NCBI RefSeq assembly: GCF_001507645.1
Contig: NZ_CP013909.1
Coordinates: forward strand, 4,588,001 to 4,652,000
Reading direction: 5' to 3'
DNA from: Hymenobacter sedentarius
GTDB lineage: Bacteria; Bacteroidota; Bacteroidia; Cytophagales; Hymenobacteraceae
DNA length: 64,000 nucleotides
The notes below the pieces were generated by a model. It was not told where the DNA came from. It was given only the letters and a program-made list of their open reading frames with translations, and ran no database searches. Shown here in pieces: positions 37,853-46,335 of this stretch. The translations under genes and the position numbers were made by a program. How positions within the stretch are numbered: the first letter of the stretch is position 1; each line of letters starts with the position of its first letter.

Positions 37853-40300
37853 TTACAGCTTCACCCCTACCGTAAGGAAGTAACTGCGCCCATCCGAGGG
37901 CAGAATGCCCGGGCCGGGGTATCCCGTGGCGCGGCGCGTGAAATAGCGGGCGTCGGTCAGGTTGTTGATGCTGCCTTCAAGCTTGAGCCAGCGGTGCTCC
38001 CACGATAGCGAAGCATCCAGAATTTGATAAGCCGGTATGGGGCCGATAACGGCCGATGGGCCTACTTCCTTCGCGTTCACGTTCGTAGCGTCAGAAAACT
38101 GATTGGACAGGTACAGGTATTGCAGCGAGGCCTTGAAGGGGCCGTAGCCGGCCCGGGTGCCCAGCTTCAGGTTTACGTCGGGCACAAACTCGACACGCCG
38201 GCCTTCCACGTTCGGCAAGGCGCTTTTCAGGTACCGGCCTCGGATGAAGGCCGTGTTGCCAAAGACGGACCACTGCCAGCGGCGGTCGGCGTCAGCCGGC
38301 AAGAAGCTCAGCAGCTCCAGTTCCCCGTACGCTTCCACGCCCAAAATCAGAGCCCGGCCCACGTTGGTACGTTTGCGAACGTCCCGGCCGTTGGCGTCAA
38401 AGGTGAGCACCTCGCCGATGCGGTTATTATAGTTGAGCGCAAACGCACTTACGTCGTAAGTCAGCACGCCGGTCTTTTCGCCCCGCGCGCCGAGGTCAGC
38501 CGAGTAGCCCCGCTCGTCGACTAGGTTGGGGTCAATGACGGCCGAGGGGTTGGCGATGCGAATGTCGCTGAAGGTAATGGAGCGGTAGTTCTGCGAGATA
38601 TTGCCGTAGACCTCGAGTTGCTCCTGCGGCTTGTAGCTGACGCCGATGCCGCCGAGCAGGAAGCCCCGGGGCCGGTTGAGCTGCTCGTTCCGCTGCCGGA
38701 TGGTGGCCGGATTGCCCGCCAGGTCGCGGTCCTGCACTTCGCCATAAAAGCCGTTGGCCTGGGTCCGGATGTATTCGTAGCGCAGGCCCGGCGTCACGGA
38801 CAGCTTGTCGGTGAGGTAAAAAATGTTCTCGACAAAGCCGGCCGCGTTGAAGTTCGGGAAGGTGTAATCCGAGAAGTTATTCAGGGACTGGGCATCGGCC
38901 GCCACAAAGCGGAAATCGGCCCCGCGCCCCGCGGGCCCGAATCCCTGAATGCTGTGGTTGTAGCCCTTGTACAGGCGCGTGCCCACCAGCAGCACGCCGT
39001 CTTTGCCGGCCAGCTGGTAGCGGTTCAGGTAGCGGGCCTCCAGGCCGTAGTTGCGAAAGTCGCCGGTAATCAGGTCGCGGCCGTAGATGTCGTTATCGGG
39101 GGTTCTGACGCGATTGGGCCGATACCCCAACGATTTCCGCGAAGCCACCAGCCCAAAGCCAATCAGGTTGATGTTGGCCTTGGCGCTGAGCTTCCAGTCG
39201 GCGTTTAGGTTGAACAGGTTCCAGTCGACGGCAAACCAGTTGCGCTCTCGGTTCGACTGCCGCGGGTTCAGCCGAAACTGCTCGTCGTCGAGGCCGCCGG
39301 GCTGCTGGGCCAGGTAGTCCATGTGCGTGACCTGGGCGCCCACCTTCAGGTTTTCGGTGAACTGGTAGCGCACGTCGGCGTAGGCGGTTTTGCTGTCGAA
39401 GTGCGAATTGGGCCGCCAGCCGTCGCCGCGCTTGTACTGGGCAAAGGTGTAGTAGCTCAACTTGCCCACCGTGCCGGCTACGCTGTTGAAGGAGTTGAAA
39501 AAACCGAACGAGCCCACCGTCTGGCGCGAGGTCACGGCCGCCTTGTGGTCGGGGTCGGGTCCGCGCATCTCAAAGTTGAGCAGGCCGCCAAACTGGGTGC
39601 CGTACTGCAGCGAGGCCGCCCCGCGCACCAGCTGAATGCGCTTCACGGCCTCCGTGGGCGGGGTGTAATAACTCTCGGGGTAGCCCAGGGCGTCGGCCGA
39701 GATGTCGTAGTTGTTCTGCCGCACGTTGAAGTTGCTGGTGCGGTTGGGGTCGAGGCCGCGCCCGCCGATGCTCAGCTGCAGGCCGCCGCCGTCGCTCTCC
39801 CAGATGTTGAGGCCGGGCACCCGGGCGTACACCTGGCGGGCGTTGTTGGTGGCGAGGTTGGCCACCAGGTTTTCGGGCACGATGACTTCCGACTTCTTGG
39901 CCGCGAAGATGGCCGTGCCTTCCACCTCGCGCAGCCGCGTCTGGCCAAACGTGGTTTGGGGCGCGGCCACCACCACTTCGCCCAGGGTCCGGTCGCGGCT
40001 GGTGAGCTCAAAGGTGAAGCCATCGGCTGGCAAGGTGACTTCGAGGGCGAACGGCAGGTAGCCCAACGCCGACACCCGCACCTGCTGCGGCCCGGCGGCC
40101 AGCCCGGTTACCTCCAGGCGCCCGGTGCTGTCGGTGAGCACGGCGCGGGCCAGGCTCTTCACGTACACTTCGGCACCGGCTACGGGCTGGCCCGTGCCCG
40201 CGGCCACTACCCGGCCCCGCAGGGTTTCCTGCGCCCGGGCATCAAAGGCCAGCAGCAGTACTGCCACCAACAGCAGGGGTTTATAAACCAGAAATCTCAT
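37853..40300 (-). CDS. TonB-dependent receptor, FecA-like
   Basis: 815-residue outer-membrane receptor. A signal peptide ends FDARAQ, followed by a carboxypeptidase-regulatory-like domain (about 25-105). The plug (110-225) holds IGGRGLDPNRTSNFNVRQNN and VRGAASLQYGTQFGGLLNF, and a 22-strand-type barrel ends in an aromatic YFLTVGVKL. Plug features recall ferric-citrate-type receptors, without an N-terminal signalling domain. Start ATG 40300, overlapping the HTTM stop by 20 nt. It is the last gene of the DUF4856-imelysin-HTTM operon; iron or a ferric chelate is the likely ligand, by context. Confidence 0.93.
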   Translation of the reverse strand: MRFLVYKPLLLVAVLLLAFDARAQETLRGRVVAAGTGQPVAGAEVYVKSLARAVLTDSTGRLEVTGLAAGPQQVRVSALGYLPFALEVTLPADGFTFELTSRDRTLGEVVVAAPQTTFGQTRLREVEGTAIFAAKKSEVIVPENLVANLATNNARQVYARVPGLNIWESDGGGLQLSIGGRGLDPNRTSNFNVRQNNYDISADALGYPESYYTPPTEAVKRIQLVRGAASLQYGTQFGGLLNFEMRGPDPDHKAAVTSRQTVGSFGFFNSFNSVAGTVGKLSYYTFAQYKRGDGWRPNSHFDSKTAYADVRYQFTENLKVGAQVTHMDYLAQQPGGLDDEQFRLNPRQSNRERNWFAVDWNLFNLNADWKLSAKANINLIGFGLVASRKSLGYRPNRVRTPDNDIYGRDLITGDFRNYGLEARYLNRYQLAGKDGVLLVGTRLYKGYNHSIQGFGPAGRGADFRFVAADAQSLNNFSDYTFPNFNAAGFVENIFYLTDKLSVTPGLRYEYIRTQANGFYGEVQDRDLAGNPATIRQRNEQLNRPRGFLLGGIGVSYKPQEQLEVYGNISQNYRSITFSDIRIANPSAVIDPNLVDERGYSADLGARGEKTGVLTYDVSAFALNYNNRIGEVLTFDANGRDVRKRTNVGRALILGVEAYGELELLSFLPADADRRWQWSVFGNTAFIRGRYLKSALPNVEGRRVEFVPDVNLKLGTRAGYGPFKASLQYLYLSNQFSDATNVNAKEVGPSAVIGPIPAYQILDASLSWEHRWLKLEGSINNLTDARYFTRRATGYPGPGILPSDGRSYFLTVGVKL

Positions 40301-41636
40301 CTTCGAAGGGCAAAATCCAGGGCTTGGGCGCAAAGCTTTCGGCTTGGCGGGCCAGGTCCACGGTGGGGTCTATGTAAGCCTTGCCCAGGCGGCCGTTGAG
40401 GCTCACGTAGGTGTCGGCGTAAACTTGGGGCTGGTGTACGCCTTGGCGGGCGTAGTAGTCGCGCAGGTAGTGGGCAAACTGCAGAATCATGTCGGCCTGG
40501 GTAGCCATCATCTTCTCTTGCAGCACGCTCAGGTGGTCGGAGTTGTTCACGCGCCGGGTCTGGCCGGTGGCCGAGTCCACCACTTTGAACTCGACCTGGC
40601 CCATCTTCTCCATCAGCATCACGCGCCAGGAGAAGCGGTAGCCCTCTTCGGTCCAGAACAGCTCGTGCGGGTACAGCCAGTAGCGCAACGGCACGAGCAG
40701 CTGCACCGCAAAGAACAGGGCCAGCCCCGTAAGCAGCGCCAGCCGCACACGCGGCCTATATACCAGCGGCGAGGCCGGCCGGACCGCGGCAGCAGGCAGT
40801 CGCAGCAGCCAGCGCGCTCGGTCCAGCAGCCGCTGGTGGAACGCGGGCGGGAAAAACACCAGGGCCGCCACTATCATCACGTACGGAAACATGCCGATGG
40901 GAAACAGGATGGCCGTGAGCACGTGGAATACCACCACTGCCGCGTAGGCATAGGGCCGGGTGACGCGGCTGAGCAAAAAGAACGGCACCGTGAGGTCGTA
41001 CACCGCCCCAAACCAGCTGAACGCGTAGGCCGTGGCCGGGTAATTGAACAGGAAGCCCACCACGGGCAGGTCGTTCTTGGCTGGCAGCCAGATGCGCAGC
41101 GGCTGGGCCGCCAGCAGCCAGTCGGAGTTGAGCTTGGCCAACCCGGCGTACATGTACACGATGCCCACGAGCAGGCGCAGAGCGTCGAGGGTCCAGCGCG
41201 GCACTTGGTCGTGCCAACGGTCGGGGCGGCGGGCAGCGTCCAGGGAGCAGTAGGCGCCGGCCGGCAGCACCGCGAGCAGCAGCGCTGCCAGGCTCACAAA
41301 GTAGTAGTGGTTGAGGTAGGTACTTTTGTCCATCAGCTCGATGTAAGTGAAGCTGAGGAACAACCCCACCGCCGCCAGCCGGTAGTGCCAGCCCAGGGCC
41401 ACGAGCAGCGCGCATGCCCCGCACACCGCAAACAGCGCGTAGGTGTACGGGCCCAGCGGCCGGATGAACTCAAGCCCGTAGTACGGGAAGAAGAACTTGG
41501 GCTGCAGGTAGAGCTCGGCAATCCATCCCTTGGCCCAAAAACGAACGACGCTGGCCAGTATCAGCAGGCCGAAGGCAATGCGGAATACGGCCAGCGGCGC
41601 GGCGGAGATATACGTCTGGAAGTAGCGGGCGCGCAC
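40281..41636 (-). CDS. HTTM-domain membrane protein (vitamin-K carboxylase-related)
   Basis: 451-residue multi-spanning protein. APLAVFRIAFGLLILASVVRFW near 13-34, ELYLQPKFFFPYYGLEFI, TYIELMDKSTYLNHYYFVSL and RLLVGIVYMYAGLAKLNSDW near 153-173 are the marks of HTTM, the domain shared with vitamin-K-dependent gamma-carboxylase. The C-terminal third is soluble. GTG start at 41636 shares its base with the stop of the imelysin gene (TAGTG), showing coupling. Role in metal uptake is unknown; a modification or transport step on the lipoproteins is only a guess. Confidence 0.85.
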   Translation of the reverse strand: MRARYFQTYISAAPLAVFRIAFGLLILASVVRFWAKGWIAELYLQPKFFFPYYGLEFIRPLGPYTYALFAVCGACALLVALGWHYRLAAVGLFLSFTYIELMDKSTYLNHYYFVSLAALLLAVLPAGAYCSLDAARRPDRWHDQVPRWTLDALRLLVGIVYMYAGLAKLNSDWLLAAQPLRIWLPAKNDLPVVGFLFNYPATAYAFSWFGAVYDLTVPFFLLSRVTRPYAYAAVVVFHVLTAILFPIGMFPYVMIVAALVFFPPAFHQRLLDRARWLLRLPAAAVRPASPLVYRPRVRLALLTGLALFFAVQLLVPLRYWLYPHELFWTEEGYRFSWRVMLMEKMGQVEFKVVDSATGQTRRVNNSDHLSVLQEKMMATQADMILQFAHYLRDYYARQGVHQPQVYADTYVSLNGRLGKAYIDPTVDLARQAESFAPKPWILPFEDEISGL

Positions 41637-42757
41637 TAGTCGCCGTCGTTGTCGACGTAGGTTACGCTCACGCTCATGGCCGAGGTCATGTCCACCTTAA
41701 TCAGGCGCACGGCCTTTTGCATTTCGGTGTAAGCCTGCACGGCCGCTGCGTTGCGCGATTGCATGGTGACGTACAAATCGGGCCCCAGCGAAGCCAGCTG
41801 TTGGGCCGATACGGCAAACTGGTCGTTGATAATCTTGGTGAGCGGCTGGCCGGAGCGGCTGTCCTTGGCGCCCAGGGCGTCCACGTATGATTTCAGCGAA
41901 GGCTGGCCAGCGCGGCCGTTGAACACGCTTTGCACCGTGGCGTGGGCTGCCTGGGCCAGCTGCAGCGGCAACGCGCCGCGGTGGTAGTAGGCCTCAATCT
42001 TTTCCGGAGCGGCAACGCCCGACATCACGCCCGCCGGAATGCCGATTTTGCCGGTGCGCAGGAAGTGCTCGTAGTAGCGCGAGTAGGCGTTCACGAGCAG
42101 CGAGAGCGAGCTGCCCGCGTTGGTGCCGGTGTTGTTGATGAAGGTGGAGCGGTAGGCGCCGTTCCACTGCGCCTGCACGCCGCCGAAGAGCTGGTCCATC
42201 TTGGCCACCACGTCGGTGAGGTAGCGGCGCTGGTTGGCCGTGGCCACGTACGACTGCACGATGGCGTTGTCGTCGGCCGCGATGCCGTTTAGCAAGTAAT
42301 CGAGGGCCGGAAAGCCTTGCTGCGGAATGGCCGTGGCCAGCTCAAAATTGTAGGTGCCCGACGCAATGTTCTGGCGGATGCCGGCCGCGTCGGTGGGGTA
42401 AATATTGAAGTGGTTCACGAGCGACACGTCGGCCGCCGGGCCAAACTCATACACTTCCACTTTCTGCCACTCCAGGTACGCCTCGCGCCAGGACTGGCGC
42501 ACCGACTGCAGCCCCGTGGCCGTGGGCGCGGCGGTGAAGGCGGTGGTCTGGGTTTTCAGGGCCGTAAGCTTGGTGCCAAAGCGCTGGTAGCTGGGCTTCA
42601 CCAACGAATCGGCCCACTGCGTGAGCAGGGCTTTGCGGTCGAGCTCCGCGGTGCCCGTGGTGGGAGAACCCGAATCGCCGTTGCTGTCCTTGCAGCTGGA
42701 AATACCGCCTGCGGCCAGCACCACCGACAAGGAAAAAAGCAGAATCGACTTCTTCAT
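41636..42757 (-). CDS. Imelysin-like lipoprotein (iron-regulated family)
   Basis: 373-residue lipoprotein (lipobox ISSC, Cys22) of the imelysin/insulin-cleaving membrane protease family, helical and linked to iron uptake in many bacteria. FGPAADVSLVNHFNIYPTD and GFPALDYLLNG near 148-158 fit the fold. The canonical GxHxxE site reads G148-F-P-A-L-D153, so His and Glu are replaced by Pro and Asp and peptidase or metal chemistry there is doubtful. ATG 42757. Second gene of the operon. Confidence 0.9.
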   Translation of the reverse strand: MKKSILLFSLSVVLAAGGISSCKDSNGDSGSPTTGTAELDRKALLTQWADSLVKPSYQRFGTKLTALKTQTTAFTAAPTATGLQSVRQSWREAYLEWQKVEVYEFGPAADVSLVNHFNIYPTDAAGIRQNIASGTYNFELATAIPQQGFPALDYLLNGIAADDNAIVQSYVATANQRRYLTDVVAKMDQLFGGVQAQWNGAYRSTFINNTGTNAGSSLSLLVNAYSRYYEHFLRTGKIGIPAGVMSGVAAPEKIEAYYHRGALPLQLAQAAHATVQSVFNGRAGQPSLKSYVDALGAKDSRSGQPLTKIINDQFAVSAQQLASLGPDLYVTMQSRNAAAVQAYTEMQKAVRLIKVDMTSAMSVSVTYVDNDGD

Positions 42758-42896
42758 AAGGCAAAGGAAAAGGGGCTGCCGGACCGGGCAAGGGATAAAC
42801 CAGTAATCGGGTTAGGCTACGCGAAGCAGGTGTTTCGCGTAGCCCAACCCGACGAGCTAAAGAAGAAATAGGCGCAATAAGTTGCGCCCCGATGCG

Positions 42897-44066
42897 CTAG
42901 AGTGAGAACTTGGCATTGATGGCGGAAATTGCTGCATCGGCCTGGGCGTTGGTCAGGCCCCAGGCACCCTGGCTGCCCGAGGTCATGCCATTGAGTACCG
43001 AATCAGCCCAGGCCGTGTCCACGCCGTACTTGGTGCAGAAGCGCAGCGCGTACACAAAGCCGATACCTTCGCCCAGGGCATGCGCCTTGGTGTCCAGAGC
43101 CGCGGCAGCCTTCCAGCTGGTGAGGTAGGAGACGGCCGACTTGGCGAGGGTTTTTTCCAGCTCCGTGCGGATGAGGTCGGCCTGGGCTTTCAGCGTGGCG
43201 TCGTCGTTGTTCACGATGGCCGCCCGTCCTTTCAGGAAGGCCAGGTACACGCCGGGCGAAGCGGCGCCGTTTTTCTCGTTGAGGTAGCCGGCCAAAAACC
43301 GCTCACGGGGCGTGAGGTTATAGTCGGTGGTCATGATGGCGTTGCTGGTGAGGTAGCCGTAGGCCATGTCCCAGTTGTGCTCGCGCTCGGTGTAGAGCTT
43401 GCCATCGGCCACTTTGCTGTTGGTGGCGGCCAGCGAAGCGGGCGTGAGCAGCACGTTGCCAATCTGGTCGAGCAGCAGGGCCCCGAGCAGGGCTTTTTGG
43501 ATAATCTGATTGACTTCGAAGCCTTTGCCATCGACCAGGTAGCGGCCCAGGCGGCCGGCGTTGCCGGGGGTGGCCACTTGGTTGACGCTCTGGCTGGCGG
43601 TGGCCAGCTCGGCGAGCTTGGTGTCCAGGTAGGTACGCACGGTGGTGGCGGCAGCGTCGGGGAAGGAGGCGGCCGTTTTATCGCGCAGCTGCACGCCGGC
43701 GGCCGCCGAGGCGTTCAGGGTTGCCGTCGAGAACGGAGCATTGGTGCCGGCGTAGAGGTTGCGCAGCTTGGCCAAATCCAGCGTGGCGGGAGTGGCGGGT
43801 GCGGCCACGGCCACCGTCGCCATGTAGCTGTTTAGCTCGGTGAACATGTCGAGCCGGGCCGCAGCGGCGCCCAGGTCCACGGTAGAAGTACCCGCAGCGT
43901 CCTTGAACGAGGTAGTATAAGGAGTCGTGCCGCTGAGGGTGGCGTAATCCATTTTCGCACGCAGCTGGGGCGTCGAAGGAGTTGCTACATCGTCTTTGCT
44001 GCAGGAAGCCAAGCCAAGGGCGGCAACAAACAACGCAAGGGAAGCGGTACGGCTAAAGGTGGTCAT
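42897..44066 (-). CDS. DUF4856-family lipoprotein
   Basis: 389-residue lipoprotein from ATG 44066 (MTTFSRTASLALFVAALGLAS, lipobox LASC). An upstream in-frame ATG at 44093 spoils the signal peptide. The body is helical with VQLRDKTAASFPDAAAT and TEREHNWDMAYGYL, as seen in DUF4856 proteins. Function unknown; DUF4856 genes occur near imelysin-like genes in Bacteroidota, as here. It is the first gene after a promoter flanked by two palindromes, so it defines the operon's regulation. Confidence 0.85.
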   Translation of the reverse strand: MTTFSRTASLALFVAALGLASCSKDDVATPSTPQLRAKMDYATLSGTTPYTTSFKDAAGTSTVDLGAAAARLDMFTELNSYMATVAVAAPATPATLDLAKLRNLYAGTNAPFSTATLNASAAAGVQLRDKTAASFPDAAATTVRTYLDTKLAELATASQSVNQVATPGNAGRLGRYLVDGKGFEVNQIIQKALLGALLLDQIGNVLLTPASLAATNSKVADGKLYTEREHNWDMAYGYLTSNAIMTTDYNLTPRERFLAGYLNEKNGAASPGVYLAFLKGRAAIVNNDDATLKAQADLIRTELEKTLAKSAVSYLTSWKAAAALDTKAHALGEGIGFVYALRFCTKYGVDTAWADSVLNGMTSGSQGAWGLTNAQADAAISAINAKFSL

Positions 44067-44124
44067 AAAAATGAGAAAGAGATAGGCAGCCAACCGGTTC
44101 GAGGGTGAGGTGAGAGCCGGCCTT

Positions 44125-44143
44125 GTTTAGAATCGTTCTAAAC
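44125..44143. promoter_or_regulatory. Candidate operator 1 (perfect 19-bp palindrome)
   Basis: GTTTAGAATCGTTCTAAAC: 8-bp arms around TCG. It covers the expected transcription start of the DUF4856 operon. The form is that of Fur- or DtxR-type metalloregulator sites, but the regulator is not identified. Confidence 0.6.
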
Positions 44144-44148
44144 TTTGA

Positions 44149-44180
44149 CAAAAGTAGGGCCTATTTAGAATCGTTCCAAA
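44149..44180 (-). promoter_or_regulatory. Bacteroidota promoter of the DUF4856-imelysin-HTTM-TBDR operon
   Basis: On the minus strand, TTTG (44180-44177), 20 bp, then TACTTTTG (44156-44149): an exact match to the TTTG / TAnnTTTG consensus. The -33 element lies inside operator 2, and the start site inside operator 1. Confidence 0.7.
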
Positions 44181-44181
44181 T
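44163..44181. promoter_or_regulatory. Candidate operator 2 (near-perfect palindrome)
   Basis: ATTTAGAATCGTTCCAAAT, same core as operator 1 with one arm mismatch, starting 38 bp away. It overlaps the -33 element. Confidence 0.55.
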
Positions 44182-44233
44182 AAAAGCTCAACTTCCTTTC
44201 TTTTCCCACTGCCCAGGCCGGCGCCATATCCAG

Positions 44234-45292
44234 CTATTGCACAGCAACCTCTTGCTTATAAACCCCTTCCGGGTTGGGTGCCAGTACAAATACCTCGGCC
44301 AGCAGCTCGTAGGAACGGAGCCGGTCCTGAAAATCGGCGGTGATGGTAACGGCGGTTATTTCATCTACCTCATACTCGGCGGCAATTTGGCTGAGCTGCG
44401 CGTGTACCTGCGCGGGCGTGCCGCTCACTACCCGGCCGCGGTTCTGCACCAGGTGGGCCTGGTCTTGGGCCGCGAACTGGTAGCTGAGGACCTCTTCTTT
44501 GGTAGGAAACGTGCGGAACTCGCCTTTGCCGAAGCGCAGCAGCTGAATGTCCATTGCCGCGCGCAGCTCATGGGCCTTTTCCTCGGTATCGGCGCACAGC
44601 ACAAACACGGCCACATTGGCCAGCGGGGCGGCCAGCTCGGCCGAGGGCCGAAACCGCTGGCGGTAGGCGCGCATGGCCTGCGGGCCGCCATTGGCATTGA
44701 TAAACTGGGCAAACGAAAACGCCATGCCCAGGTGCGCCGCAAACAAGCCGCTTTGGCCGCTGGAGCTCAGCAGCCACAGCTCGGGTACGCCAGGGGCCTC
44801 TGGTATGGCCATTACCCGCTCATGGATGGTATCGGGCACTTTGTCGTCGCGCAGGTAGGCCTGCAGGTCCATCAGCTGCTCCACAAAGTCCTGCTCGCTG
44901 AAGGTATTGCTGGGGTTGAGGGCGTGGGCCGTGAGACGGTCGCCGCCCGGGGCGCGGCCCATGCCCAGGTCGATGCGGCCGGGAAACAGGGTTTCGAGCA
45001 TGCGGAAGTTCTCGGCCACTTTCAGGGCGCTGTAGTGGGGCAGCATCACGCCGCCCGAGCCCAGGCGGATGCGCTGGGTCTGGCTGCCCAAGTGAGCAAT
45101 GAGCACCTCCGGCGTGGAGCCGGCCAGCGTGTTGGTGTTGTGGTGCTCCGATACCCAGAAGCGCGAGTAGCCCAGGCGGTCGGCCAGTTGGGCCAGCTCC
45201 ATGGTTTCGAGCACGGCCTGCCGCGCCGTGGCCCCCGGGCGAATGGGCGACTGGTCGAGTACATTGAGGCGAATTTTGGGGGTGGTTATCAT
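44234..45292 (-). CDS. LLM-class flavin-dependent oxidoreductase (luciferase-like)
   Basis: 352-residue FMN-dependent monooxygenase of the bacterial luciferase-like group. LNVLDQSPIRPGATARQA near the start, FWVSEHHNTNTLAGSTPEV, RIRLGSGGVMLPHYSALKVAE and PGRIDLGMGRAPGGD are typical of the YhbW-like subgroup. Start ATG 45292; the open frame further upstream is unlike the family. Substrate unknown. Divergent from the dienelactone hydrolase-type gene by 143 bp. Confidence 0.9.
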   Translation of the reverse strand: MITTPKIRLNVLDQSPIRPGATARQAVLETMELAQLADRLGYSRFWVSEHHNTNTLAGSTPEVLIAHLGSQTQRIRLGSGGVMLPHYSALKVAENFRMLETLFPGRIDLGMGRAPGGDRLTAHALNPSNTFSEQDFVEQLMDLQAYLRDDKVPDTIHERVMAIPEAPGVPELWLLSSSGQSGLFAAHLGMAFSFAQFINANGGPQAMRAYRQRFRPSAELAAPLANVAVFVLCADTEEKAHELRAAMDIQLLRFGKGEFRTFPTKEEVLSYQFAAQDQAHLVQNRGRVVSGTPAQVHAQLSQIAAEYEVDEITAVTITADFQDRLRSYELLAEVFVLAPNPEGVYKQEVAVQ

Positions 45293-45435
45293 TAGCAATA
45301 GGAAGGGTATAGAGGTGCAGAACCACGAACGGGGCCTTCCGGTTCGAGCCGCGGGTTCCGGCAACCGAAGCGCGGGGCTATGAACAAATGCCAGCTCAAT
45401 TGTTACGCACCCAAACTATATAACTCTCTTCCTGA

Positions 45436-46149
45436 ATGAGCGACCAGAATTTTGTTACCCTCACGGTAGCCGATGGCACCAAAATGCGCGCCTACACGGC
45501 CTTCCCCAGCACTAACGGCCCGGTGCCCGGCATTATTCTGCTGCAGGAAGCCTTTGGCGTAAACCACCACATCCGCAGCGTGGCCGACCGCCTGGCCAAG
45601 GCCGGCTATGCCGTAGTGGCGCCGGAGCTGTTTCACCGCACGGCCAAGCCCGGGCTGGAAATTGCGTATTCGGACTTCGCCAAAGGCGCGATGCCTCACT
45701 ACAACGCCATCAACAACAAAGACCTGGCCGCGGACCTGCAAGCCTCCTACGAATGGCTGCAAACCCAGGACCAGGTAAACTCCGATAAGATTGGCAGCAT
45801 TGGCTTTTGCATGGGCGGCCGGGTGTCGTTTCTGGCCAATGCCGTGCTGCCGCTGGCCGCCGCCGTGTCGTACTACGGCGGGGGCACGCACACCATCAAA
45901 AACCAGGCTGCCGACCTGCACGGGCCGCACCTGTTTTTCTGGGGCGGGCTGGATGCGCACATCACCAAAGAGCACATTGCCGAGGTAACCGACGCAGTAG
46001 ATGCGGCGGGCAAACCCTATATCAACACCGTCATCTCCTACGCCGACCACGGTTTCAACTGCGACGAGCGGCCGAGCTACAATGCTGAAGCCGCTGCCGA
46101 AGCCTGGGCACTTACGCTGGCTTTCTTCGGAGAGAAGCTGGGGGCTTAG
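45436..46149 (+). CDS. Dienelactone hydrolase-family protein
   Basis: 237-residue alpha/beta hydrolase. The nucleophile elbow is GFCMGG with Cys, as in dienelactone hydrolase; the acid lies in FFWGGLDAHI and the His in YADHGFNCDERPSYN. The N-terminal GIILLQEAFGVNHHIRSVADRLA also fits. True chlorocatechol degradation is unlikely here, as no partner genes exist, so a general esterase or lactonase role is more probable. It ends in a convergent gap with repeat R3. Confidence 0.9.
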   Translation: MSDQNFVTLTVADGTKMRAYTAFPSTNGPVPGIILLQEAFGVNHHIRSVADRLAKAGYAVVAPELFHRTAKPGLEIAYSDFAKGAMPHYNAINNKDLAADLQASYEWLQTQDQVNSDKIGSIGFCMGGRVSFLANAVLPLAAAVSYYGGGTHTIKNQAADLHGPHLFFWGGLDAHITKEHIAEVTDAVDAAGKPYINTVISYADHGFNCDERPSYNAEAAAEAWALTLAFFGEKLGA

Positions 46150-46151
46150 GG

Positions 46152-46310
46152 CACCTCACCCCCGGCCCCTCTCCAAAAGAGAGGGGAGCCTGACGCAAAC
46201 CAAAAAAGAAGACCCGGCCCAATATTGAGCCGGGTCTTTTAATATAGGAATTGAGCTAAAGCTTGTGCCGTGGCTCCCCTCTCTTATGGAGAGGGGCCGG
46301 GGGTGAGGTG
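46152..46310. repeat. Repeat R3, inverted pair around a terminator
   Basis: Left CACCTCACCCCCGGCCCCTC...GGAGCC (46152-46190), right GGCTCCCCTCTC...GGGGGTGAGGTG (46272-46310), with a hairpin at 46209-46240 in the middle. It lies in a convergent gap, the same layout as R1. Confidence 0.82.
46209..46240. terminator. Hairpin terminator in R3
   Basis: Stem AAGACCCGGC/GCCGGGTCTT with a 10-nt AT-rich loop, followed by TTAAT. Ends the dienelactone hydrolase-type gene. Confidence 0.75.
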
Positions 46311-46335
46311 CCCGCGCTACGAGTCCATTTCCACC

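Noticed and set aside
45436..46149. Chlorocatechol degradation pathway
   Set aside because: Only the dienelactone hydrolase-like gene is present; the family is broad and no partner enzymes occur nearby.
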